Notes under the pieces: generated by a model
Told to the model about the DNA's origin: nothing
Database searches by the model: none
What the model saw: the letters and a program-made list of their open reading frames with translations, nothing else
Translations under genes and position numbers: made by a program
Assembly (NCBI RefSeq): GCF_000196735.1
Contig: NC_014551.1
Location: 487,501-551,500, forward strand
Direction of reading: 5' to 3'
Source: Bacillus amyloliquefaciens DSM 7 = ATCC 23350
GTDB lineage: Bacteria > Bacillota > Bacilli > Bacillales > Bacillaceae
Length of the DNA stretch: 64,000 bases
Shown here: positions 50,081 through 59,489 of the stretch, one piece after another
Numbering within the stretch: position 1 is the first letter of the stretch
Layout of the letters: each line of letters starts with the position of its first letter

Positions 50081-50698
50081 ATGGAGCCAAAATGGCTTGA
50101 ATGGGCAAAACAGCTTCAATCCGCGGCGCAAGCGGGGCTGGCTTATTCCAAAGACATATATGATATTGAGAGATTTGAAGAAATAAGAAAAATAAGCGTG
50201 GATATCATGGTGCATTATACAGGCATCGAGAAAAGGATCATAAAAGACATATTCGCCGGTGATAGGGGCTATCCCACTCCGAAAGTTGATATCAGAGCGG
50301 CAGTTTTTAAAGATCAGAGCATATTAATGGTGAAAGAGAAAAGCGACGGCAAATGGGCGCTGCCGGGCGGGTGGGCTGATATCGGGATCTCTCCTGGCGA
50401 AGCCGCTGTCAAAGAAGTAAAAGAAGAATCGGGAATCGACGTAAAGCCGGTCAAACTGTTAGCTGTAATGGATAAGAAATGCCATTCCCATCCGCCGTCC
50501 GCCGTCCACGTTTACAAAGTGTTTATCAAATGTGAGATCATCGGCGGACAGCTCAGGGAGGGAACGGAAACCAGCGCGGCCGCTTTTTTTGCGGAAACGG
50601 AGCTGCCGCCGCTATCTGCCGCCCGCAATACGGAAAGTCAGATTGAAAGGATGTTTTCATATCTCAAACATCCGGACAAACCCGTTTATTTTGATTAA
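50081..50698 (+). CDS. Nudix hydrolase with N-terminal helical extension
   Basis: 205 residues: an N-terminal domain of about 65 residues (EPKWLEWAKQLQSAAQAGLAYSKDIYDIERF) and a Nudix domain with the complete box GWADIGISPGEAAVKEVKEESG (GX5EX7REUXEEXGU with Lys for Arg). Related proteins hydrolyse ADP-ribose or similar nucleoside diphosphates. Start at MEPKW (GGCGGTGA in front). Substrate unknown. Confidence 0.85.
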   Translation: MEPKWLEWAKQLQSAAQAGLAYSKDIYDIERFEEIRKISVDIMVHYTGIEKRIIKDIFAGDRGYPTPKVDIRAAVFKDQSILMVKEKSDGKWALPGGWADIGISPGEAAVKEVKEESGIDVKPVKLLAVMDKKCHSHPPSAVHVYKVFIKCEIIGGQLREGTETSAAAFFAETELPPLSAARNTESQIERMFSYLKHPDKPVYFD

Positions 50699-50755
50699 GG
50701 CAGCAAGCAGGAAAAAGAGGGGGCTGGTTCAGAACCATTTCACTTATGAATGATC

Positions 50756-50795
50756 CGGCCTGTGATAGAGAAGGTAAGTCATCAGGCCGGGTTTT
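50756..50795. terminator. Hairpin between convergent genes
   Basis: CCGGCCTG/CAGGCCGG stem with a 19-base loop and GTTTT after it; a modest terminator for the Nudix gene. Confidence 0.55.
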
Positions 50796-50827
50796 AAGAG
50801 TCTGCCTGTTTCGGTGTGGTGCGCCCC

Positions 50828-51736
50828 TTAAAAAACCGTTTTTGAAAAATCGATAATCCTGCGGGCGGTTTCTGTCGGTTTTTCCTCGGGGACATAATGG
50901 CCGCAGCCTTTTACCTCATATCCACCACTGACTTCACGAATTGATTCTCTCCATGTGTCAAGCACGGGAAGACCGGCTAAGTTCCCTTTTTCTCCCCACA
51001 GCAAAAGTGTGGGAACATCCAGTTTTTTCTGTGATTCCTTTTCTGAACGATATCTCGGCAAATCAATTTGATAAGCGGCTCTGTAGTCATTAAGCGCAGC
51101 CTGGACAGCGCCGGGCTGCTTCCAGGCGGCTAAGTACCGGTCCCAGGCGCCGTCTGATGTCAGCAGGTCAAAAAGCCCGTCACCTCTGCTTAATAAAAAT
51201 CTAAGATATTCCTCTTCTTTTCCTTTTATTAATTCTTCCGGCAGATGGGGAACGACTTGAAATGTCCAGTGCCAGTATTTTTTTGCCGCTTCAGCTGCGG
51301 TCAGAGAATCATAGACGTATTCAGTCGGCATAATGTCAATGAGCACAAGGCCAGCCGCCAGCTCCGGAGCATCTAAAGTCAGCCGCCTTGCTACCCTTGC
51401 GCCTCTGTCATGCCCTGCAATTAACGCTCTTTGTATATGCAGGCGGCGCATCAGACCTTGTATATCGCTTGCCATCGTTTTGTTATCATAACCGTTTATG
51501 CCGCTCGGCTTTTCAGAATCGCCGTAGCCCCTCAGATCCACAGCGATGACTCTATGAGAAGCGGCAAGCGTCGGAATTACATAACGCCACGTCACCCAGC
51601 TTTGCGGAAAGCCGTGCAGGAGGATGACGGGGGGAGCATCCTCCTTTCCCGCAAAGACGTAATGAAGGCGGATGCCATTTACCTCAATTGAATCATGGGT
51701 CACATGCTTTTCAAATTGTTCACGAAAAGAATCCAT
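50828..51736 (-). CDS. Alpha/beta-hydrolase, fluoroacetate-dehalogenase / epoxide-hydrolase type
   Basis: 302 residues. The nucleophile is Asp, not Ser: AGHDRGARVARRL, which with Arg at +1 and +4 is the pattern of fluoroacetate dehalogenases. Oxyanion region LLHGFPQSW, cap-domain HW pair (KKYWHWTFQ), and catalytic His in GCGHYVPEE. It should hydrolyse a C-halogen or epoxide bond; the true substrate is unknown. It is the second gene of an operon with a tartrate dehydrogenase (21-bp gap), so an organic-acid substrate is plausible. Start at MDSFREQ with GAGGAG. Confidence 0.83.
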   Translation of the reverse strand: MDSFREQFEKHVTHDSIEVNGIRLHYVFAGKEDAPPVILLHGFPQSWVTWRYVIPTLAASHRVIAVDLRGYGDSEKPSGINGYDNKTMASDIQGLMRRLHIQRALIAGHDRGARVARRLTLDAPELAAGLVLIDIMPTEYVYDSLTAAEAAKKYWHWTFQVVPHLPEELIKGKEEEYLRFLLSRGDGLFDLLTSDGAWDRYLAAWKQPGAVQAALNDYRAAYQIDLPRYRSEKESQKKLDVPTLLLWGEKGNLAGLPVLDTWRESIREVSGGYEVKGCGHYVPEEKPTETARRIIDFSKTVF

Positions 51737-51757
51737 TTTCTCTCTCCTCATAAAATT

Positions 51758-52813
51758 TTATTTTTTTATTTGAGAAATAATAGCGGAGGTGACGTCTTCC
51801 GTTGAATGCTTTCCGCCGACATCAGGGGTCAGGACGCCGCTGTTTGTGACGGTTTCAATTGATTGTAAGAGGAGATTGCCCAGTTCCTCTTCTCCGAATG
51901 AATCGAGCATTAATTTTGCCGTCCATATTTGCCCTATAGGATTGGCAATTCCTTTCCCGACAATATCCGGAGCGGAGCCGTGAACAGGCTCAAACATAGA
52001 AGGATATTTTCCGTTTACATTGATATTGGCCGCAGGAGCGATTCCGACGCTTCCCATAATCGCCGCGCCGATATCTGTCAGCACATCTCCGAACAGATTT
52101 GAAGCGACAATGACATCAAAGCGTTCCGGATGAGTGACAAAAAAGGCCGCCAGTGCATCGATGTGCTGCGAATCTGTCTTAATCCCGGCGTAATCCCGGC
52201 TGACCTCTTTAAAGATGTCGTCCCAGAACGGCATAGAGTGTACAATACCGTTAGATTTCGTCGCGCTTGTGACGTGTTTCCGCCGATTTGCCGCCAGTTC
52301 AAAGGCATACCGCATCACTCTTTCCGTTCCTCTGCGGGAAAAGACCGCGTTTTGAATGGCAATTTCGTCTTCATCCTGATAGATTCTGCCGCCGACAGAG
52401 CTGTATTCGCCCTCACTGTTTTCGCGGACGACTAACAGATCAAAATCCTTCGGGTTCACGAGAGGGGAGGTGATTCCCGGCAGCAGCTTGGCCGGCCGTA
52501 CATTAATCACCTGTTCAAATTCCCGGCGTATCTTGATGAGCAGCCCCCACAGCGAAACATGGTCGGGGACGAGTTTTTGATTTCCCACCGCTCCCAAAAA
52601 CAAAGCATCAAAGTGTTGTAACGTTTCTAATCCATCATCCGGCATCATGGTTCCGTGCTCCAGATAATACTCGCAGCTCCACGGAAAAGAAGTAAAATCA
52701 AATGCAATGCCCCCATGTAATTCGGCGATCGCATTCAATACCCGCTCCGCTTGCAGGACTACTTCTTTTCCCACGCCGTCTCCCGGTATGCTGGCAATCT
52801 TGTATGTTTTCAT
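51758..52813 (-). CDS. ycsA: Tartrate dehydrogenase / D-malate decarboxylating dehydrogenase (YcsA-like)
   Basis: 351 residues of the isocitrate/isopropylmalate dehydrogenase family: YKIASIPGDGVGKEVV, RENSEGEYSSVGG (family motif with substrate-binding residues), SNLFGDVLTDIGAA (metal Asp pair) and EPVHGSAPDI. TtuC-type enzymes oxidise tartrate and D-malate with NAD+ and Mn2+. It leads a two-gene operon with the dehalogenase-like hydrolase and is divergent from a GntR regulator; the gap holds a GTCGAC-centred element. Confidence 0.9.
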   Translation of the reverse strand: MKTYKIASIPGDGVGKEVVLQAERVLNAIAELHGGIAFDFTSFPWSCEYYLEHGTMMPDDGLETLQHFDALFLGAVGNQKLVPDHVSLWGLLIKIRREFEQVINVRPAKLLPGITSPLVNPKDFDLLVVRENSEGEYSSVGGRIYQDEDEIAIQNAVFSRRGTERVMRYAFELAANRRKHVTSATKSNGIVHSMPFWDDIFKEVSRDYAGIKTDSQHIDALAAFFVTHPERFDVIVASNLFGDVLTDIGAAIMGSVGIAPAANINVNGKYPSMFEPVHGSAPDIVGKGIANPIGQIWTAKLMLDSFGEEELGNLLLQSIETVTNSGVLTPDVGGKHSTEDVTSAIISQIKK

Positions 52814-52855
52814 GTTTCCATCACCTCTGAATGAATTGTTTCGGTTTACGGAAGA

Positions 52856-52870
52856 CCGTCGACCGTCGTT
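52856..52870. promoter_or_regulatory. Putative GntR operator, copy at the tartrate-dehydrogenase operon
   Basis: CCGTCGACCGTCGTT lies 43 bp before the dehydrogenase start and 124 bp before the regulator start. Identical to 47316-47330. Confidence 0.68.
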
Positions 52871-52993
52871 TGTAATAATTCCATATTACGCCACTTTTGC
52901 TGGGCTGACAAGCTTGGGAATGTTGCTTCCATAGATAAACTGTTATATGATCTTGGTAACATAAGGCCTAAATTGTATGAAGAGGTAGGAAAG

Positions 52994-53689
52994 ATGGATA
53001 ATTTTAAATTAGATAAGCCAACCCCGTATTATCTGCAATTTTATTCTCAATTGAAAAAAATGATATTCGACGGGGTGTTTAAACCGGGAGAACGGCTGAA
53101 TGAAACACAGCTGGCCAAGGATTTTGGAGTCAGCCGATCACCGATCAGAGAAGCCATGCGGCTCCTTGAAAAGGACGGGCTGCTGACGGCAGACGATCGA
53201 AACGGCTTTGTCATCTATTCGCTGTCCATTAAGGATGTCGAAGAGATTTACAAAATCAGAATATCGCTTGAATCACTGGCGGTCGAACTCGTCATTGATG
53301 AAGCGGCTGAGAGCGAAATTGAACGTATTGAACAGCAGCTACGGGAGACGGAAGAAGCCATTCATAAAGGCGCCAAAGAGACTGAGATTATTTCCTTGAA
53401 CGAAACGTTTCATCAGCTCCTTGTGGATTTCAGCCGCAACAGCCAGCTGGCCAAGCTGCTTGAGCATGTCAATGTGCTGATTCATTTTTGCAGAGTTCTT
53501 AATTTTAAAGGAGATGACCGTGCGGAGGTTATCCTGCATGAGCACCGGAAAGTCTTTGAAGAAATAAAAAAAGGCGACAAAGCAAAAGCCGTGCAATATA
53601 TGACCGAGCATCTCCAGCATGATGTAGAACATCTGAAAGGCGTGCTGAAAGCGGAAGAAACAGACGAATCGTCACGATTGACAAGGTGA
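52994..53689 (+). CDS. GntR-family regulator, FCD (FadR-type) domain
   Basis: 231 residues: winged helix (LKKMIFDGVFKPGERLNETQLAKDFGVSRSPIREAMRLLEKDGLL split over residues 18-65) and an all-helical FCD ligand domain with metal-site His residues (SLNETFHQLL, HEHRKVF, TEHLQHDVEHL). FCD regulators bind organic acids. It is divergent from the dehydrogenase operon and probably its repressor. Start at MDNFKLD (AGAGGTAGG); the TTG at 52973 is less likely. Confidence 0.87.
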   Translation: MDNFKLDKPTPYYLQFYSQLKKMIFDGVFKPGERLNETQLAKDFGVSRSPIREAMRLLEKDGLLTADDRNGFVIYSLSIKDVEEIYKIRISLESLAVELVIDEAAESEIERIEQQLRETEEAIHKGAKETEIISLNETFHQLLVDFSRNSQLAKLLEHVNVLIHFCRVLNFKGDDRAEVILHEHRKVFEEIKKGDKAKAVQYMTEHLQHDVEHLKGVLKAEETDESSRLTR

Positions 53690-53708
53690 AAAGCCTTGTC
53701 TTTTTTTG
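53680..53708 (+). terminator. Terminator of the GntR gene
   Basis: GACAAGG/CCTTGTC stem overlapping the stop codon, then seven T. Confidence 0.9.
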
Positions 53709-53820
53709 TTGGTGTCATTAAATCGCCATAAAGACCCGACGGATGTTCCTTGCATGATTTTTTTCGCATCATTTATGATGGATATGGAAAAAGGGCGAAA
53801 AGGCAAAGGAGTTTGAAAAA

Positions 53821-55014
53821 ATGGCTAAACATATTCTAATGATCAATTTTCCCGCAGAAGGACACGTAAATCCGACTCTGGGTGTGACAAAGGCCTTCAG
53901 TGAACGGGGCGATCACGTTCATTATATCTCAACGGAAAAATACAAAAGCAGGCTGGAAGGAGTAGGGGCGGAGGTCCATCTTCACCGCGATCTGCTCAGA
54001 ATGACACCCATTGATCCCGGCACCCCGGCCGGTATACTTGCATTTTTAAAGGTTCATATCAAAACGTCACTGGAGATTTTACAGATTGTGCAGCGTCTGG
54101 CTGAGGACATTCAATTCGACGCCGTCTATTATGATAAATTCGGTGCGGGAGAGCTGGTGTGAGATTATCTCAACATCCCCGGCATCTCTTCTTCAGCATC
54201 CTTCCTGTTCAATGAAGACCGTCTGAAAATACTGCCGCTCCATCCGGAATCAGGCGTGCCGTTTAAGCCGGACAGGGAATGTGAAGAGCTGTTGGCCGAG
54301 ATGAAAGACAAATACGGCGTTGCTCCTGACAGCCTGGTTCAGTTTATGAACAACACGGGTGAACTGAACGTCGTCTATACAAGCAGATATTTTCAGCCCG
54401 AAAGCGAGACATTCGGAGATGAGTATTTATTTATCGGTCCGAGTTTTCCGAAGAGAAAAGGGGACACCGCCTTCCCGATTGACTCTTTAAAGAATGAAAA
54501 AGTCATTTATATCTCAATGGGAACGGTGCTCGGGAACACGGAAGCGTTTTTTAATCTGTGCATAGACGCGTTCTCAGATTTTGAAGGCAAGGTTGTCATT
54601 GCCGCCGGGGAAAAAGCCGATCTGTCGAAAATCAAACAGGCGCCCGAAAACTTTATCATCGCTCCATACGTGCCGCAGCTTGAAGTGCTGGAGCAGGCAG
54701 ACGTGTTTGTTACACATGGCGGAATGAACAGTGTAAATGAAGGCATTCATTATCAAGTGCCGCTGGTCGTCATCCCGCACGATAAAGATCAGCCGATGGT
54801 TGCGGGCCGGCTGACTGAATTGAATGCGGGCTTTACAGTGCAAAAAGATGAAGTAAGCGCTGAAAAGTTAAAGCTTGCCGCAGAAGAAGTCCTTCACAAC
54901 GGGAAATACAAACAAGGCATTCAAGCCATCAATGAAAGCTTTAAAGAATGCATGGACATGAAGGATGTTCTGGCACGGATCGACCGGTTTATTGAAACGA
55001 AAAATGCTCATTAA
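53821..55014 (+). pseudogene. ydhE: ydhE-type glycosyltransferase with an in-frame stop
   Basis: The frame codes for a 397-residue family-1 (macrolide-type) UDP-glycosyltransferase close to B. subtilis YdhE: ILMINFPAEGHVNPTLGV at the start, nucleotide-sugar site APYVPQLEVLEQADVFVTHGGMNSVNE at the end. A TGA at 54160-54162 falls in GAGELV-stop-DYLNIP, where the relative has Arg; CGA to TGA would explain it. The rest is intact and in frame. The short product would lack the donor-binding domain. Could be a recent mutation or a sequencing error. Confidence 0.88.
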
Positions 55015-55020
55015 AATGAA

Positions 55021-55061
55021 AAAAAGCCTGTTTCCGCCTCCAAAGGGGAAACAGGCTTTTT
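55021..55061 (+). terminator. Terminator after ydhE
   Basis: AAAAAGCCTGTTTCC/GGAAACAGGCTTTTT stem, 11-base loop, T-rich end. Confidence 0.93.
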
Positions 55062-55225
55062 ATAATGGCTTTCAGATGATATGATGCTCTTCATTTGCAA
55101 GTTTCACCGCCGGTTTGGCGGATGAGCCAATTCATATTTTGTTCATATTTTATTAAAAGTTTATCCAAGCCTGTCCTTTACAGTGAATATAATCACAAAT
55201 ACGCTGCTGAAAGGGGCTTTTAAAA

Positions 55226-55495
55226 ATGCATATTCATATGATCAACAAAAACCAGTTTGAGAGTGACTTGGAGGCGGCCGGGTTCAGCCGTCAGGCAGAT
55301 GATATTATCGGGAAAATGAAAGAGTACGTAATGGAATATGCGGCTTCATCCGAACGGTTCCTGATTGAAACACAAACCGTCATGAACGAATACAAAGCTG
55401 TCGTCTGTGCGATGTTTTCAACCATGGAAATTGCCGGGGCAAAGAAAGACGAGAAGCATGTTGAATTCGAAGCCTGCACTGTATGGTGTGAATAA
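55226..55495 (+). CDS. Uncharacterised small acidic protein
   Basis: 89 residues, MHIHMINKNQFESDLEAAGFS..., predicted mostly helical (DDIIGKMKEYVMEYAASSERFLIETQTVMNEY), ending in a Cys-containing CTVWCE. No membrane segment or signal. I do not recognise it. A weak AAAGGGG stands 13 bases before the ATG; ATG 55238 is an alternative start. Confidence 0.6.
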   Translation: MHIHMINKNQFESDLEAAGFSRQADDIIGKMKEYVMEYAASSERFLIETQTVMNEYKAVVCAMFSTMEIAGAKKDEKHVEFEACTVWCE

Positions 55496-55585
55496 AAGAA
55501 TCACATTAAAAAGGAAAAATATTGAAACCTATAAAGCAGGTATCCGTATAAAAGAGAGAATCAGTTTTTAGAAGGGAGGACGCGA

Positions 55586-56944
55586 ATGAACGATAAGAAA
55601 AAACAAGCTTTTGAACAGCTTTTCAGCACATTAGACGGAAGACATGAAATAAACGGAGCTGTATTAGCAGCAGAAAACGGCCGCATTTTATATCAGGGTT
55701 CATTCGGAACTGCAGAACTGGAAACAAACAGGATGCTGAATGACCAATCGGTCTTTGAATTGGCTTCAGTATCGAAGCCGTTTACAGCTCTGGGTGTCAT
55801 CATTTTAGAGCAAGAAGGGAAGTTGCGCTATGACGATATGATAGAGCGGTGGCTTCCTGATTTTCCTTACCCGGGCATTACCATTCGGCATTTACTTCAT
55901 CATACGTCAGGGTTGCCGGACTATATAGAGTTGTTCTTAAAACATTGGGATCGGAACAAAATTGCCGTTAATCAAGATGTTATGAATATGCTCAAACGGC
56001 ATAAGCCGGATGTTTATTTCCCGCCGAATAAAGGCTGGCTTTACAGTAATACGGGGTATGTTGTGTTAGCGGTTATTATTGAAATTGTATCAGGCATGAG
56101 TTTTGCTGAATTTATGAAACAAGCCGTATTTCATCCCCTTCGTATGCACGATACGCGGATTTATAACAGAAGATTGAGCAAAGAAACCATTCCGAACTAT
56201 GCATATGGCTATGTCTATGATGTTCATTCCGGAGAGTATGTGCTGCCGGATGAACTTGAGGAAACCGATTATGTCGTCTTTCTTGACGGGATTCAAGGCG
56301 ACGGAACCGTTAACTCTGCCATAAAGGATTTATATCTGTTTGATCAGGCTCTTTATACGGAAGAAATTATCAGCAAGGAATCTAAAGATCAAGCGTTTAC
56401 ACCCGGCTATTGGAATGAAGAAGAGCAATTCGGATATGGTTTTGGCTGGATGATCCGAAACAGCAGCGAAAAAGGGAAGATGATCAGCCACGACGGAGGC
56501 TGGCCGGGATATTCCAGTCTGATGCTTCGATATATTGATCAGAATAAAACTCTGATTTATCTCAGCAACATGGAACAATCGGATCAATTTGAACAAGTTG
56601 TGATCGAAGCGGCGGTAAACATCTTATTTGATCAGCCATATGTGATTCCGAAACGTCCGGCGGATCAGAAAAAAGCAGACATCGACCCCGCCGTTTACAG
56701 CAGATTTATCGGTAATTATTCATTTCAGGATGGTACCTATGCAGCGGTGACGGTAAGAGAAAACCGATTGTATATTACAATAGACGGACAAACACCATTC
56801 GAATTATTCCCAATGACAGAAACCCGTTATTTTGTCAGGGCGCTGCCGATTGAAATTGAATTTGCAGGTGATAAAGCACAAACAGCCTCACATTTCGTTT
56901 TATATCAGGACGCCACAGAAGAAACAGCTCTGCGAATAGACTGA
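55586..56944 (+). CDS. pbpE: Penicillin-binding protein 4* / serine beta-lactamase-fold hydrolase PbpE
   Basis: 452 residues, close to B. subtilis PbpE in length and sequence (VYDVHSGEYVLPDELEETDYVVFLDGIQGDGTVNS region, split). Class C beta-lactamase fold: SVSK at 61-64 (nucleophile Ser), YSN near 150, HDGG near 300. No signal peptide is visible at the N-terminus (MNDKKKQAF). In B. subtilis pbpE is sporulation-expressed and co-transcribed with racX; here racX is not downstream. Ribosome site AAGGGAGG. Confidence 0.9.
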   Translation: MNDKKKQAFEQLFSTLDGRHEINGAVLAAENGRILYQGSFGTAELETNRMLNDQSVFELASVSKPFTALGVIILEQEGKLRYDDMIERWLPDFPYPGITIRHLLHHTSGLPDYIELFLKHWDRNKIAVNQDVMNMLKRHKPDVYFPPNKGWLYSNTGYVVLAVIIEIVSGMSFAEFMKQAVFHPLRMHDTRIYNRRLSKETIPNYAYGYVYDVHSGEYVLPDELEETDYVVFLDGIQGDGTVNSAIKDLYLFDQALYTEEIISKESKDQAFTPGYWNEEEQFGYGFGWMIRNSSEKGKMISHDGGWPGYSSLMLRYIDQNKTLIYLSNMEQSDQFEQVVIEAAVNILFDQPYVIPKRPADQKKADIDPAVYSRFIGNYSFQDGTYAAVTVRENRLYITIDGQTPFELFPMTETRYFVRALPIEIEFAGDKAQTASHFVLYQDATEETALRID

Positions 56945-56957
56945 GTGACATACAGAA

Positions 56958-56989
56958 AAACCGCCGTCCTGAGAAGACGGCGGTAACAG
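56958..56989. terminator. Hairpin, T tract on the minus strand
   Basis: ACCGCCGTC/GACGGCGGT perfect 9-bp stem; five T follow on the minus strand. It ends the small minus-strand gene and may also stop pbpE. Confidence 0.8.
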
Positions 56990-56994
56990 AAAAG

Positions 56995-57168
56995 TCAAAC
57001 CCCTTTGATTATGCGAAATTTTATTTTCGGCTCTGACATAAATATAGAAGAAAAAATCATAGCTCCGAGCATTGTGATGTATTCCATATAAAGTGAAACC
57101 TCTGCCAAAAGCAAACCCGCAATCATTAAAACAGCGCCCAATACCACCGCAAAAACCTTCGTTTTCAT
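56995..57168 (-). CDS. Small two-segment membrane protein (57 aa)
   Basis: ATG to TGA, MKTKVFAVVLGAVLMIAGLLL..., then MEYITMLGAMIFSSIFM and a basic tail (KIKFRIIKG). Two transmembrane segments joined by a short turn. AGGGGGAA lies 8 bases before the ATG, and a good terminator follows. It is too short for common ORF cut-offs. No known family recognised. Confidence 0.75.
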   Translation of the reverse strand: MKTKVFAVVLGAVLMIAGLLLAEVSLYMEYITMLGAMIFSSIFMSEPKIKFRIIKGV

Positions 57169-57373
57169 GATGAGTTCCCCCTATTATCTGATAATTGAAT
57201 TATACTGCATTTCTATTAATGTGTACATTTTGTGAACAATTTCACCTGACGAAAGGCAATAAAGAGAGATTTGAAGAATTAGGAGAAATGACAGGCCGCA
57301 ATTCATCTTTTGTTTTACTGAGGAACCGAAAGGGAAACGCAAAACTATCAAAAAAGCAAAGGAGTTAATTGAA

Positions 57374-57940
57374 ATGAAAGCGCGACTATTTTTATTCAGC
57401 ATGTTTCTCCTGATTCCCGTTCTGGCGCTTGCCGGATGCAACAGCCAATCTTCAGGAGGAAGCGAAAAAGCGAAAGACAAAGAAACGCACTCACACGAAG
57501 ACATGAATCACTCAGGTTCATCTGAGGTGCCGAAGGGTTTAAAGAAGGCCGAAAATCCGACTTATAAAGTGGGCAGTGACGTCATGATTTTAGCTTCTCA
57601 TATGAAAGGCATGAAAAATGCGCAAGGGACCGTAAAAGGTGCTTATGATACAACGGTTTACAGTGTATCTTACACTCCGGAAACCGGAGGAAAGCGCGTT
57701 GAAGATCATAAATGGGTCATCCAGGAAGAATTGAAGGGCGCTGGCGATAAAACGTTAAATCCGGGTGACAAGGCAGTCATCGAGGCAGCCCATATGAAAG
57801 GCATGAAGGGTGCTGAAGCCGTCATTGATTCAGCCAAAAAGACAACCGTTTACATGGTCGACTATACACCAACTGATGGGGGCAAAAAAGTAACCAACCA
57901 TAAATGGGTGACAGAAGACGAGCTTACTGCCGCAAAATAA
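57374..57940 (+). CDS. ydhK: Lipoprotein YdhK with two DUF1541 repeats
   Basis: 188 residues: signal peptide with lipobox LALAGC (Cys about 22), a Ser/Gly/His-rich linker (HSHEDMNHSG), and two homologous repeats of about 65 residues, each with HMKGMK, a TTVY core and KWV near the end. B. subtilis YdhK is a predicted surface lipoprotein; the HMKGM and His-rich parts suggest copper binding (DUF1541 is linked to copper stress), not shown. Ribosome site AAAGGAG. Confidence 0.9.
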   Translation: MKARLFLFSMFLLIPVLALAGCNSQSSGGSEKAKDKETHSHEDMNHSGSSEVPKGLKKAENPTYKVGSDVMILASHMKGMKNAQGTVKGAYDTTVYSVSYTPETGGKRVEDHKWVIQEELKGAGDKTLNPGDKAVIEAAHMKGMKGAEAVIDSAKKTTVYMVDYTPTDGGKKVTNHKWVTEDELTAAK

Positions 57941-57950
57941 AAAAGAACGC

Positions 57951-57980
57951 AAAAGCCGAAGGAATTCCTTTGGCTTTTTT
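57951..57980. terminator. Bidirectional terminator
   Basis: AAAAGCCGAAGG/CCTTTGGCTTTT stem, 4-base loop, T run on the plus strand, between convergent ydhK and pbuE. Confidence 0.88.
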
Positions 57981-57992
57981 GCGGTCTCACAC

Positions 57993-59171
<1,179 letters not shown>

Positions 59172-59184
59172 TTATTTTTTAGAA

Positions 59185-59290
59185 AATAAAAAATCCTGAT
59201 TACAAAAAGTGTGCGGGACAGTTTTTTGTAATCAGGATTTTACGGTTCCTGGTAGACACCCTCAAACCATATCATTGAGGTTATACAATG
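59185..59290 (-). promoter_or_regulatory. Adenine riboswitch of pbuE
   Basis: On the minus strand the aptamer begins TTGTATAACCTCA (P1 and P2 strand), includes GGTTTGAGG, the J2/3 and L3 part GTGTCTACCAGGAACCG and closes with TAAAATCCTGATTACAA; the T in the specificity position of the last part marks adenine rather than guanine. The expression platform is an 18-bp terminator AAAATCCTGATTACAAAA/TTTTTGTAATCAGGATTTT with T tract. Adenine binding stabilises P1 and frees the terminator from forming, turning pbuE on. Confidence 0.96.
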
Positions 59291-59357
59291 TATGCAATAT
59301 TCGTTTGTGTCCGTTTCTGCAAAAAATTCTACCATAATAGTGAGAGAGATTCCATAG

Positions 59358-59489
59358 AAAATTCGAGGAAATCCTTTCAATTTTAATAACGGCGGCTGTA
59401 ACGTCATTGATGAAGCAGGGAAAAAAATTTATGATAACCGTAAGGAGTCTATACAGATCAAACATTACACAGCCGGAGGAAACCGATGA
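59358..59489 (+). pseudogene. C-terminal relic of a gene once coupled to gmuR
   Basis: After an in-frame TAG (59355-59357) the frame runs 43 codons to a TGA that overlaps the gmuR start as ATGA. It reads IRGNPFNFNNGGCNVIDEAG, then KKIYDNRKESIQIKHYTAGGNR. The overlap is the usual sign of translational coupling in an operon. In B. subtilis gmuD precedes gmuR, but this tail does not look like a glycosidase end to me, so the parent gene is unidentified. Confidence 0.4.
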
